Source: Altererythrobacter sp. CAU 1644
GTDB lineage: Bacteria; Pseudomonadota; Alphaproteobacteria; Sphingomonadales; Sphingomonadaceae
Direction: 5' to 3'
DNA length: 64,000 nucleotides
NCBI RefSeq assembly: GCF_029623755.1
Contig: NZ_CP121106.1
Span: 3,177,745 to 3,241,744, forward strand
Shown: positions 1 through 9,023 of the stretch, piece by piece
Layout: every line of letters begins with the position of its first letter
Numbering within the stretch: position 1 is the first letter of the stretch
Notes under the pieces: generated by a model
What the model was told of the DNA's origin: nothing
Database searches by the model: none
Seen by the model: the letters and a program-made list of their open reading frames with translations, nothing else
Program-made: the position numbers and the translations under genes

Positions 1-1
1 A

Positions 2-973
2 CTCGATATTTCGCCGTTCAGTGAGCCGTCGGGCGTGCTGGCGACCCTTTTCGTTGCGATCAACGGTGAGGAAGGCAGCCGTTATCATGGGCGGGTGACC
101 CTCAACAGCCGCTGCGTCACCGTAACCTATGAAGACGGCACACGCGTCGATCTCATGCCGATCGCCCGGCTCGACCAAACGCCCCTGAAGGCTGGCCATC
201 TTTTTCACTGGCGCCAAGAGACCGCCGAAACCTACCACAAGACGGTCAATCCTTGGGGCTTCGCCGATTATTTCAATCGTGAGGTGGCGTTCGATCCGGT
301 TTTCGCGACGATGTTCGACGCCCGTCGCCAGATATCGGATGGCGTGGTCGCGAAGGCCGAAACCGACCCGCTACCCGGTCGCGTTCCGCTCTCGGAAAAA
401 TCCTCGCGCGTCGTGGCGCTCCAGTTGCTGAAGCGGAATCGCGATGTCCGCTACCGCTCGCGCGATGGTCGGAAGCCGCCGTCGGTAGTGCTCGCGGCTA
501 TGGCTCTGGATAGCGGTCCGGCGCAGTCCGGGCTGGTTGACGAGGTCGTCAATATTGCCTCGCACATCAGTGGCCAGCTTCAGGATCACGTTCGCCGGTT
601 TGACACCTTGGTCGTACGCAACCCCTCCTTCCCGGAGGATATCTTCACAGATCGATGGCCTAGGGAGGTCGCCGCGCAGAACGTTTATATGCGTGATCTC
701 GATCATCTGCAGCGGCAGCTTGGTCGCCTTCGCAGCGACAACGCAAATCTGACCGAAATGCGGACCATCCTCGATGACCTGTTTGGCGAGACGGCGGCGG
801 GCTTCGCGGTCGAACGCTTTCTCGATGCAAGCCGGCGCGAAGCCGAACGCGGCGCGATGCGCTTCGGAACGACCGGACGCATCCTTACCGGCGCGCCCGC
901 CATCATCGGCGCTGCGACCAGCACAGCCGCGCGCGCCAGTACCAACATGGGTGGCGGATGCATCCCGGACTGA
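2..973 (+). CDS. CBASS CD-NTase (cGAS/DncV-like nucleotidyltransferase), 5' end missing
   Basis: Makes a cyclic oligonucleotide second messenger when phage infection is sensed. The frame is open to the window edge, so the N-terminus with the GS and first acidic catalytic motifs lies outside. The third catalytic acid is visible as VDLMPIARLD (Asp codon at 149-151). Further family marks are a VNPWGFADYF segment, the helical LQLLKRNRD stretch, KPPSVVLA, and NPSFPEDIFTDRWP. These match the C-terminal half of CD-NTases. The protein ends in MGGGCIPD, so three glycines lie just inside the C-terminus instead of at its very end. In type II CBASS the CD-NTase tail is the substrate of the E2 enzyme, and the next gene is such an E2, overlapping by 16 bases. 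The exact clade and nucleotide product cannot be told from this fragment. Confidence 0.88.
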   Translation, partial: LDISPFSEPSGVLATLFVAINGEEGSRYHGRVTLNSRCVTVTYEDGTRVDLMPIARLDQTPLKAGHLFHWRQETAETYHKTVNPWGFADYFNREVAFDPVFATMFDARRQISDGVVAKAETDPLPGRVPLSEKSSRVVALQLLKRNRDVRYRSRDGRKPPSVVLAAMALDSGPAQSGLVDEVVNIASHISGQLQDHVRRFDTLVVRNPSFPEDIFTDRWPREVAAQNVYMRDLDHLQRQLGRLRSDNANLTEMRTILDDLFGETAAGFAVERFLDASRREAERGAMRFGTTGRILTGAPAIIGAATSTAARASTNMGGGCIPD

Positions 974-1458
974 TCAGCATCGAGAATCAGATTGCCGCGA
1001 TGGCCGAGCGCTGGCCCGGCTTCAAGGTCATCGAGCGCGCCGATCGATACGCTGTCTGGCAGGGACGTCTGCAACCTCTCCAGCGCTTTTACACGGTTCG
1101 GATCGGCTATCGTGTGCCGTTGGCGATCGAGGCCTTCTCGCTGCTGCAGGTTCAACCGCGCGTTCAGATTCTCGATCCCGTTCTCGAACGGCATTCAGAC
1201 TATGAGGAAGGCCCTGTCCCCCACGTCTATGTGAACCGCGACGAACCAAGGCTGCCTTATCTCTGCCTGTTCGACGCCTATAATCGCGAGTGGACTCCGA
1301 GCGATCTGCTCGCCGAGACGACGGTGCCGTGGAGTTCGCGCTACCTCTTCTTCTATGAGGGTTGGCTCGCGACTAAGTCATGGCGCGGCGGCGGTCGGCA
1401 CCCGACACGAGAGGAGCAAGATGGCATTGCAAACAAAAAGGCCATCGCGGCGGTCTGA
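958..1458 (+). CDS. E2-like conjugating protein of short type II CBASS
   Basis: A 166-residue stand-alone prokaryotic E2 (ubiquitin-conjugating-like) protein, expected to form a thioester with the CD-NTase C-terminus and prime it for signalling. The probable active-site cysteine is Cys103 in PYLCLF. It is followed by the family pattern EW..(about 12 residues)..TTVPWSSRYLFFYEGWLAT and GGGRHP, which is diagnostic of CBASS E2 domains. No E1 domain is fused to it and no JAB peptidase lies downstream, so this is the short, E2-only form as far as the window shows. The ATG at 958 lies inside the end of the CD-NTase gene and the 3' end overlaps capV by 38 bases, so the three genes are probably translationally coupled. 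Confidence 0.87.
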   Translation: MHPGLISIENQIAAMAERWPGFKVIERADRYAVWQGRLQPLQRFYTVRIGYRVPLAIEAFSLLQVQPRVQILDPVLERHSDYEEGPVPHVYVNRDEPRLPYLCLFDAYNREWTPSDLLAETTVPWSSRYLFFYEGWLATKSWRGGGRHPTREEQDGIANKKAIAAV

Positions 1459-2482
1459 CGGCACATTAGTCGAGCAGCGGGTGCAATTGCCCTGGCCTAC
1501 CGACAAGCCCTTCCGCATTCTCTCGATCGACGGCGGCGGGATTCGCGGCATCCTGCCGGCTGCTCTTTTGGCAGAGTTTGAATCTCGCCACTTGGATGGC
1601 CGCTCGGCAGGCGAATATTTCGACCTAATCGCCGGGACGTCTACAGGTGGTATCATTGCCCTCGGCCTGTCAATTGGAATGCGCGCAAGCGAAATCCTCA
1701 AGCTCTACCTCGATCATGGCGAAGCAATATTTCCGCCAATCCGCCCCCCTTTTAGCAGGCTTAAATCGGGCCTTCGCTTTTTCCATTCGTTGACTCGCTA
1801 CCAGTATGAGCGTGGTCCACTCGAACGCGAGCTACGCAAGCTGTTCGGCGAGCGGCAAATCGGCGATGCGCACTGCCGTTTGTGCATACCGGCATTCGAT
1901 GGCTTCACCGAGGTCCACATCTTCAAGACACCGCACCACCCCGACTTCAAACTCGACTGGCGCGAGGAAATGGTGACAGCCGCACTCGCAACCTCCGCGG
2001 CGCCGACTTTCTTCTCCGTCTATAGGAATGGGGAGCGGCGCTTTGCCGACGGAGGCGTCTGGGCGAACAATCCTGTTATGGTTGCGCTAGTCGATGCGCT
2101 AAGCTGCCATGATCTCAATCGGCGCCAAGTCCAGATTCTGTCGCTCGGCTGTGGCGAGTCCGAGATGCTTATCTCAGATGATCAGGTCCGGCTCGGCGGA
2201 CTATGGCACTGGAAAGAGGTCATCTCGTCGGCAATGCGGCTTGCTAGCCAGAACGCGCTTGGTCAAGCAGGACTTCTCATTGGTCGCGACCAACTCGTGA
2301 GAATTGACGCGCCCCTGATGCCTGATAACCCCATCGAGCTCGACGATTATTATCGCGCCAAACAAGTTCTGCTTCCACTTGCTGCGCCCTTGGCGAGCAC
2401 TTTTGACGAGGTTGTTAGCCAGCGCTTTTTCGCAGTGCCTGTCGATCCTTATGAAGCATTTCATGGCTCGCGAGCGGGCTAA
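1421..2482 (+). CDS. capV: CapV-type patatin-like phospholipase, CBASS effector
   Basis: A 353-residue patatin-like phospholipase, expected to be switched on by the cyclic nucleotide and to degrade the inner membrane, killing the infected cell. The oxyanion-hole motif DGGGIRG is at residues 37-43, the nucleophile elbow GTSTG has Ser74, and the catalytic Asp210 is in FADGGVWANNP. I chose the ATG at 1421 because GAGGAG lies five bases upstream; an upstream GTG at 1355 would add 22 residues with no patatin similarity. The gene overlaps the E2 gene by 38 bases and is the last gene of the operon. No membrane segment or signal peptide is seen. The gene converges on the ParB-like gene. Confidence 0.9.
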   Translation: MALQTKRPSRRSDGTLVEQRVQLPWPTDKPFRILSIDGGGIRGILPAALLAEFESRHLDGRSAGEYFDLIAGTSTGGIIALGLSIGMRASEILKLYLDHGEAIFPPIRPPFSRLKSGLRFFHSLTRYQYERGPLERELRKLFGERQIGDAHCRLCIPAFDGFTEVHIFKTPHHPDFKLDWREEMVTAALATSAAPTFFSVYRNGERRFADGGVWANNPVMVALVDALSCHDLNRRQVQILSLGCGESEMLISDDQVRLGGLWHWKEVISSAMRLASQNALGQAGLLIGRDQLVRIDAPLMPDNPIELDDYYRAKQVLLPLAAPLASTFDEVVSQRFFAVPVDPYEAFHGSRAG

Positions 2483-2564
2483 TGGCCGACTATTCGGTGA
2501 GCGAAGCCGAAGCTGACCGAGGGCTTCCAGCCCAAATGCGGCTCAGATTTTAACATCCAGATGG

Positions 2565-2590
2565 CGGCCCGTCCCGAGAGGGACGGACCG
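2565..2590. terminator. GC-rich hairpin between capV and the ParB-like gene
   Basis: The arms GGCCCGTCCC and GGGACGGACC flank a GAGA loop with one mismatch. It sits 83 bases after the capV stop and 33 bases past the stop of the convergent ParB-like gene. There is no T tract on either side, so a transcription-terminating role is only inferred from position. Confidence 0.4.
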
Positions 2591-2622
2591 CCTGCCGAGT
2601 GACCTGGACCTGTCAGGAGGGG

Positions 2623-4596
2623 TCAGGCTGCCTGCTCGGCAATCTCGTCAGTTCCTTCGGCGTTGACCGCCTCGTCTCCGTCGTGGTCGGCCAATTCGAC
2701 TTCTTCAGAATCGTTGAACCGCATGATCGGCGGAACCCAAGCCTGCGCCCGTTCCTTGACCTCGGGCTCGCCAATGAAGTTGCCCGAGAAGATGCGTTCG
2801 GCAGCGCTCGCAAGCTCAGCCTTCTTCGATGCGGCATAACGACTGACCAGTTCGGGACCGCCGGCGGCGTCGAGCGCTTCGAGCGTGCGCGCCTTAGCCA
2901 CCCGGTCGAAGTAGTTTTTCGCCGTGGGACGCCACCAATGCGCGGTCTCGATTTCGAGGAGCGAGCCGAGTGCCTCGTGCATCGGCACCGATCGTTCGCC
3001 TTCGCAGGCAAGGCTGGCAACCAGAGTGCGCGAGACGACATGGCCAAGCCATGCTGAGCGCGCCTCGTCGGAAAGCGCTCGGAATTTCGCGAACCGCTCG
3101 ACATCGCTTTCACCCGCACGCCAGTTTTCATCGAGCGACCCGGCGAACTCGGCAAGCGCGGCACTCGCCGGCGCATCCTTCGCCTCGAACCCGGTGATAG
3201 GCCCGGACGCGACCGAGCCAACGAGGGTCGACGCTTTCTTGGCGCGCCAGTCGTGCCCATCGGCATCGGCGAGCGTGAAGACCATGAAGTCGAGCGCTAG
3301 TGCCGGGTCGTTGGCGAGATGGATTGCCAGGATGTCGCGGCGCTGCATTGCGAGTTCGTCGAGCAGGCGCTGGGAAAGCGAGCTCCCCTTGGGCTTAGCC
3401 GCACCGCTCTCTTCAATGGCCTCGACCACGCCTTCGTCAGCGATGACCTCGGTCTCGGTGTAGAACTGCGGGACCAGGGTCGGCTCGCCATTGCGCGAGA
3501 GGACGAGGAAGGCGCCGGCCTCCGGTTTCAGTTCGTCGGCGAGTACCGGCGGCCGGTCATTGAGCACGCGCATGGCACGGTCGATCACCACTAGTTCCTT
3601 CTCGGCCTTGGCGACCTCGTCCTCGTCGCTGTCCTCGTCTTCGAGCACAGCGGCGACGCGGTCGTAGTCGGCCTCGAGCTCGCCGAGTTCCTGAGCTTCC
3701 TGTTCGGTCATCGGCGCAGGGTCGCAAGGCAGACGGCTCAGACCTTCGACGAGGTCATGGCTGACGTAGTTGCCAAGGGTCGGGCGCACCCAGGCAAGGC
3801 CATATTCGAGCGCGGCCTTTTCTGCGGCTTCGTCCATGGCCTTGTGCGCGAGGTCCTCGAGCAGCGCGACATCGATCCAGCTCTCGCTGGCATCATCGTC
3901 GAACAGTTCGCGCTCGATCCGACCACCTGCGTCGAGATAGGCATCGCGTCCGACTAGCACAGCTCGCGGATCGGAACCGCGCACCGTGGCATCGAGCACC
4001 ATGCGGCGGATCGTGTCGGGCGTGATCTGGTACCAGGCGTGCTGCAGCTCAGCATAGACATGCGCCTGGCGCTCGACGTCGGAAATCGCGCCGTAGGCCT
4101 TGGCCATGTCGAGCGTGATCGTGCCTTCGGCGAGCGCTTCGAAGACGCAAGGCGCGAGACTTGCCAGGCGCAGACGCCCTTCGACGAACCGGACGGTGAG
4201 GCCGAAGCGGCGCGCCACGTCTTCGGTGGTAGCCCCTGCCTCGATGATGGAGGCGAAGGCCTGCGCCTCGTCGGCGGGGTTCATCGCGAGGCGCTGGAAG
4301 TTCTCAGCAAGACTGGCTTCGCGCACTTCGCTTTCTTCGCCTTCGATGACGAGGCAGGTGACCTCGTGGTTCTCGGGCAAGGTGCCCTCTTCGGCCAGCG
4401 CCTGCAGCGCGGTGAGACGGCGACCGCCGGCCTCGACTTCGAACTTGCCGCGCTTTCCTTTGCGCACGACGAGGTTCTGCAGCAGGCCGCGCGCAGCAAT
4501 GTCTGCCCGCAGCTGGAGGTCGGCCAGCACGTCGCTCGACTTGCGAACGTTGCGCGGGCTCGGGACGAGCTTCTTCAAGGGAATCGACTGGATCAT
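2623..4596 (-). CDS. ParB/RepB-family protein of the mobile element
   Basis: A 657-residue protein with an N-terminal ParB/Srx-like nuclease fold: the GGRR box, the counterpart of the ParB GERR motif, is at about residues 57-60, and ENFQRLAMNPADEAQAF follows the usual ParB pattern. A helix-turn-helix lies at about residues 123-144 (TTEDVARRFG). The remaining 500 residues are not recognised; they include an acidic stretch (LEDEDSDEDEVAKAEKE). It is twice the length of chromosomal ParB (about 300 residues), and no ParA gene is adjacent. The ATG at 4596 has AGGAG upstream. It is the last gene of the leftward primase-helicase-ParB operon. A role in element partition, replication or gene control is likely, but which one is open. 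Confidence 0.8.
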   Translation of the reverse strand: MIQSIPLKKLVPSPRNVRKSSDVLADLQLRADIAARGLLQNLVVRKGKRGKFEVEAGGRRLTALQALAEEGTLPENHEVTCLVIEGEESEVREASLAENFQRLAMNPADEAQAFASIIEAGATTEDVARRFGLTVRFVEGRLRLASLAPCVFEALAEGTITLDMAKAYGAISDVERQAHVYAELQHAWYQITPDTIRRMVLDATVRGSDPRAVLVGRDAYLDAGGRIERELFDDDASESWIDVALLEDLAHKAMDEAAEKAALEYGLAWVRPTLGNYVSHDLVEGLSRLPCDPAPMTEQEAQELGELEADYDRVAAVLEDEDSDEDEVAKAEKELVVIDRAMRVLNDRPPVLADELKPEAGAFLVLSRNGEPTLVPQFYTETEVIADEGVVEAIEESGAAKPKGSSLSQRLLDELAMQRRDILAIHLANDPALALDFMVFTLADADGHDWRAKKASTLVGSVASGPITGFEAKDAPASAALAEFAGSLDENWRAGESDVERFAKFRALSDEARSAWLGHVVSRTLVASLACEGERSVPMHEALGSLLEIETAHWWRPTAKNYFDRVAKARTLEALDAAGGPELVSRYAASKKAELASAAERIFSGNFIGEPEVKERAQAWVPPIMRFNDSEEVELADHDGDEAVNAEGTDEIAEQAA

Positions 4597-4700
4597 AGGT
4601 GTTCTCCTGATGGATTGAAGGCGCAGGTGAGGATCACGAGGCCCACAAGCCCAAAGGGCTCCCTCCACTCTCATTCTGAGAATGGGGTCTGCCCGAGGGA

Positions 4701-7700
4701 TCAGGCGGCAAGCGCGGGAAGGATCAAAGAGGCTTTCGACACCGGGACGAACAGCCGCGTGCGGTAGCGGATGATCTCGGTGAAGCAGCCCTTGTTCTTG
4801 TACCAGTCGAGCCGGTCGGGCGAGAACCCGGTCAGTTCAAGGCGCTGTTCGCCGCCGACCAGCGAGCGCTTCACAGTCAGGGAGTCGTGGCTTGCGAGGC
4901 ACAGCGGTTTGCCGCTGGCGAGGACGAGGTCGCCGATCTGCTCTGCCGATGGTCCGGTAACCCCGGAAAGGCCAAAGGTATCGGCGATTGCAGCGAGATC
5001 GACATCGAGCACTTCGCGGCCGATGATCGACTGGCCGTCCTCGGCAACGAGCCGGGTGACGCGGACATGATCGCCGGGGAGGCGCTTCCAGACCGGGAGC
5101 AGCAGTCCGGTGGCGAGATGGACGCGCTCGGTAACCGGTGATTTGGCCGCCTCTTCTTCCTCGGTCCTCCAGGCGCTGGTGAACGCAGTGACGCCAATTT
5201 CTTCCCAGTGGCTCTCACCGAGTGCCTCAAGTGTCCAGTTCGCGGACTTGAGCGGTCGCAGAAGGCGCCGACGTTCGATCACGGCCCCGTCGTCAGCGAT
5301 AAGGCGCCGGGCAGGAACCGAGAGGGCGACCTTGCCCGAGCGCGTATTGCGCATCGGGATAGCGTGCGGGCTGCCGATCTCGTGCATCCGCACCAGGCGC
5401 TGCAATCGCAGAGGCCGAAGGTGCCTCGTCATTTCGAGCGAGACGAGACGGGTCTCGGCTCCGGTCACGGGATCGGTGCGCAGGAGTTCATCTGCCAGGA
5501 CATTGAAACGATCAACCCTGACGGTTTCCAGTCCCTGGTCGAGCGTTCCGGCCTCGCGCGCGGCTTCGATCCGCGCTTCGACGAGACCAAGGTATTCATC
5601 AAATATGGCGTTCTGGAGCGCGATCGGCAGCGCGAGAATGCGGTTGAGCCAACGCTGAATCGTCGGGAGATTGTCGGTCAGCCCGCCATCGGGGTTTTCG
5701 AGCCGGAGACCCGTACGCTCGACAAAATTCCCGAAACTCGTGGCTTCGAGCTTGCCGTCATAGAGCAGCTGGAACCAGCGGCTGAGCGCGTCGCGCGCAT
5801 AGTCGCTTTCGAGATTGTCGGCCGGGTCGAACAGGTTCTGACCGCCCGTCTGGCGCTGGCCGCGCGTCAGCGCGCCCAATGCGTCGAGCCTTCGCGCAAT
5901 GGTTGAGATGAATCGGCGTTCGCCCTTTACGTCGGTGGTTACCGGCCGAAACAGCGGGGCCGAGGCCTGGTTGGTGCGGTTGGTACGACCAAGACCCTGG
6001 ATGGCGTTGTCCGCGCGCCAGCCCGGCTCGAGCAGGAAATGAACCCTGCGCTGCTGGTTTCGGCAGCCGAGGTCGGCATGATAGGATCGCCCCGTGCCGC
6101 CCGCATCCGAGAAGACCAGGATGCGCTTGATCCCTTCCATGAAGCTTTGGGCTTCGGCGACATTGGCGCTGGGGCTACGCCGTTCGAGGCGCTGCTCACC
6201 ATCGCGGCCCAGTACAAGCCTGCGGGTCCGGCCCGTGACTTCGGCCACGGCGTCGGTTCCGAAATGTTCGATAATCGCATCGAGCGCAGTGGCGATGGGC
6301 GGCAGTGCGCAAAGCTGTTCGATCAGCGCATCGCGCACAGCAATGGCGCGCGGGCAGAAAACGGGATTGCCCTCTCCGTCGCTCATCGCCTCGGAGCGAA
6401 GATTGCCGTCCTCGTCGGCGAATACCTGCATCAATCGTATCGGGAAGCTCTTCGTAAGGTAGTCGATGACGTATTCACGCGGGGACAGATCGATATCGAG
6501 AGCTTCGCGTTCTTCCACGGTAAGGTCGGCAAGGCGCCGGTCGAGCATGGCCTCGGCGGTCGAGACCAGCTGCACGACAACCGAATTCTCTTCGCCAAGC
6601 GCTACTTCCATCGCGGGGATCAGGCTCGGCAATTTCATCGAAAGCAGGAGCTGGGCAAAGAAGCGCTGCTTGGTGCCTTCGAAGATCGATAGCGCCGCAG
6701 CCTTGGCATTGCGGTTGAGCGTGTCGCCGCTGTCCTCGTCGACCACGCGGGTTGCTTCGAGCGCAGCTTCGAGGTTGCGGTGGATGATCGCCCAGGCATC
6801 AGCATAGGCATCGTAGATCCGTACCTGTGCTTCGGTCAGGCTATGTTCGAGGATGTCGTACTCGACCCCGGCGAAGGACAGCGCACGGGCAAGATAGAGG
6901 CCCTGGGCCTTGAGATCACGGGCGACGAGCTCCATCGCCGCGACGCCGCCAGCGCGGATCTCGGTCATGAATGCCTCGTGGGTCGGAAAAGCGGTCTCGG
7001 GTCCCCAAAGGCCGAGGCGGGAAGTGTAACCGAGGTTGGCGATATCCGAAGCGCCAGTGGCAGACGCGTAAAGCACGCGGGCGCGCGGCAAGTGGTTCTG
7101 CAGCCTGACGCCCGCCATCCCTTGTTCAGAGCCCTTGACCTTGCCGCGGATTGAAGAGCCCCCGAGCGCATTAGCCATCGCATGGGCTTCGTCGAAAGCG
7201 ATCACGCCGTCGAAATCCTCGCCCGCCCAGGCAAGGATCTGGTCGAGCCGCGTATCCTCGGCGCGGCCCGAGCGCAGCGTCGGATAGGTGACGAAGAGAA
7301 TGCCTTCGGACATCGTTACGGGCTGGCCGAGTTTCCAGCGCGAGAGCGGCTGGAGATCGAGCGGTAGTCCGCCAAGCGCTTCCCAGTCGCGGCGTGCATC
7401 TTCGAGCAGCGCCTCGTTCTTGGTGATCCAGACATGCCGGCGCTCGCCTGCGAGCCAGCGGTCCATGATGACCGCTGCGATCTGCCGTCCCTTGCCCGCT
7501 CCGGTCCCGTCGCCAAGGAAGAAGCCCTGCCGGTAGGTGTGCCCATCTTCGGACAGCTCCAGCGAGGTGGCTTCCTGGCTGACCTTGAACTGACCTGGAA
7601 GATCACGCGAAAATGCCTGGGCAGCGTAAACGAGTGTCTCGCATTGCGCTTCGGACAGCAGGCCATCGGCCTGCCAACCTGCGGGAAGGCGCGGGCAAAC

Positions 7701-8948
7701 ATCGGGCTGCGGTGCCGCGACCGAACCCATGGCGACCGATTCCACGAGCGGGGTGGGATGGACCGGCGCATCTTCGAAGGCGATGCGGCTGGGCCGGTAA
7801 GGCAGGTAGATGCCTGCCTGTTCGGGCACAGGCGCGGGGTCGGCGAGGACCGAATAGGCAAGGTCGATCGCATTCGCGCTGGCTGCTGGTGTCGCGGCGA
7901 ACGGCGCCACCGGCCGAACCGGCGCGCTTTGGGTCGAAGTCTTGCAAACGAGGCGCACTGGCTTGCCGACTGGCAGGCGATGGATGTTGGCGGATGTCTG
8001 CGCACGGGGCGGAAGCGCAGTGATAAGCTCGTGGAGCGCGATCAGGTCGGCAGTATCTCCGGTGATCGCGGGCGAAGCCGCAGTCGGCGTCTTGTCGAAC
8101 ACGACCAGTCGAACGGCAATCCCCGTCCCTGTCCGGCGAAACATCTGCTCCAAGCGGACATTGAGCACGAGCGACGTTTCGTCCTGTGCTTTGGCGAAAG
8201 CGGAAGCATCGAAGCCTTCGGGCATGATGGCGACTATCCTCGCCCCATTTGCAGCCACTCGGATCGCACCGCGCAGGTGACGCATGGCGGTCTCACCGTC
8301 CTTGCCGCGTTCCTGGCTGCGGGCGAATGGCGGGTTCATCAGCACGACCGACGGAACAGGGCCGCGCACCAGGTCGGCGATCAGCTCCCCGTCATACGTG
8401 GTGATCGCGGCTGCGGGGAAGATGTGGCCGAGGCAGTCTCGTCTTGCCGGATCGATCTCGTTGAGGAGCAGCGAAGCGTTCTGGACGCTGCCCCAAAGCG
8501 CAAGGGCGCCATTACCGGCGGATGGTTCGAGAAGCGTGTCTTGCGCAGCAACTGCTGCGGCCTTCGCCATCAGCCAGGCCAGCATTGGCGGGGTCGAGAA
8601 CTGTTGGAGCTCGACCTGTGCTTCGCTGCGCACGTGCCGCGGCGGCAAAGCTGCTTCGAGCCAGTCGAACCGCGCTTCGGCTTCGTGTACATTCGTCGCC
8701 AGATCGATCCGTGAGGACTCTCGAAGCCAGAGTAGTGCGCCGATCTCGACCGCGCTGTTGTAGTCGTCGATCGTCCAGGCACCTCCCCAGTCGAGAACAC
8801 CGGTCTCTTCGGCGAACAGCCCGGAAATGTCGGTACGGGTAAGATGACGACCCGAAGCAAGAAGCGCGGCAACTCGGGTGCCAATGGCATAGGCCAAGGG
8901 TATGGACGGCAACTGCTCGCCGGCGGGAAACAGGTCTGATTGAAACAT
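4701..8948 (-). CDS. N6-methyltransferase plus strawberry-notch SF2 helicase fusion
   Basis: A 1415-residue cytoplasmic protein. An N-terminal class I methyltransferase domain has the SAM motif LLEPSAGNGAL at about 139-149 and the N6-adenine catalytic motif NPPF at about 205-208. It is followed by a helicase with a Walker A-like GDGTGAGKGR at about 480, a DEAH box (AFDEAHAMAN) at about 585 and a C-terminal helicase motif GLGRTNRTNQ at about 985. The GAGKGR form of the P-loop is typical of the strawberry-notch family. Such proteins recur on plasmids and conjugative elements of sphingomonads; the domain pairing recalls phage P1 DarB, which protects DNA from restriction. AGGAGG lies ten bases before the ATG at 8948, so I set aside the slightly longer upstream start. 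Function on this element is unproven. Confidence 0.85.
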   Translation of the reverse strand: MFQSDLFPAGEQLPSIPLAYAIGTRVAALLASGRHLTRTDISGLFAEETGVLDWGGAWTIDDYNSAVEIGALLWLRESSRIDLATNVHEAEARFDWLEAALPPRHVRSEAQVELQQFSTPPMLAWLMAKAAAVAAQDTLLEPSAGNGALALWGSVQNASLLLNEIDPARRDCLGHIFPAAAITTYDGELIADLVRGPVPSVVLMNPPFARSQERGKDGETAMRHLRGAIRVAANGARIVAIMPEGFDASAFAKAQDETSLVLNVRLEQMFRRTGTGIAVRLVVFDKTPTAASPAITGDTADLIALHELITALPPRAQTSANIHRLPVGKPVRLVCKTSTQSAPVRPVAPFAATPAASANAIDLAYSVLADPAPVPEQAGIYLPYRPSRIAFEDAPVHPTPLVESVAMGSVAAPQPDVCPRLPAGWQADGLLSEAQCETLVYAAQAFSRDLPGQFKVSQEATSLELSEDGHTYRQGFFLGDGTGAGKGRQIAAVIMDRWLAGERRHVWITKNEALLEDARRDWEALGGLPLDLQPLSRWKLGQPVTMSEGILFVTYPTLRSGRAEDTRLDQILAWAGEDFDGVIAFDEAHAMANALGGSSIRGKVKGSEQGMAGVRLQNHLPRARVLYASATGASDIANLGYTSRLGLWGPETAFPTHEAFMTEIRAGGVAAMELVARDLKAQGLYLARALSFAGVEYDILEHSLTEAQVRIYDAYADAWAIIHRNLEAALEATRVVDEDSGDTLNRNAKAAALSIFEGTKQRFFAQLLLSMKLPSLIPAMEVALGEENSVVVQLVSTAEAMLDRRLADLTVEEREALDIDLSPREYVIDYLTKSFPIRLMQVFADEDGNLRSEAMSDGEGNPVFCPRAIAVRDALIEQLCALPPIATALDAIIEHFGTDAVAEVTGRTRRLVLGRDGEQRLERRSPSANVAEAQSFMEGIKRILVFSDAGGTGRSYHADLGCRNQQRRVHFLLEPGWRADNAIQGLGRTNRTNQASAPLFRPVTTDVKGERRFISTIARRLDALGALTRGQRQTGGQNLFDPADNLESDYARDALSRWFQLLYDGKLEATSFGNFVERTGLRLENPDGGLTDNLPTIQRWLNRILALPIALQNAIFDEYLGLVEARIEAAREAGTLDQGLETVRVDRFNVLADELLRTDPVTGAETRLVSLEMTRHLRPLRLQRLVRMHEIGSPHAIPMRNTRSGKVALSVPARRLIADDGAVIERRRLLRPLKSANWTLEALGESHWEEIGVTAFTSAWRTEEEEAAKSPVTERVHLATGLLLPVWKRLPGDHVRVTRLVAEDGQSIIGREVLDVDLAAIADTFGLSGVTGPSAEQIGDLVLASGKPLCLASHDSLTVKRSLVGGEQRLELTGFSPDRLDWYKNKGCFTEIIRYRTRLFVPVSKASLILPALAA

Positions 8949-9023
8949 GGCAATTCGTCCTCCTGATGGGGGCATCGGGACACGCCCTCTGCCGGATCAA
9001 GAAATCGAGAAGCCCTCTCTCCT

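Noticed and set aside
7434..8714. 426-codon frame on the plus strand inside the helicase gene
   Set aside because: It is antisense to a gene with clear methyltransferase and helicase motifs. High-GC codon bias makes long mirror frames; no family motif is seen in it.
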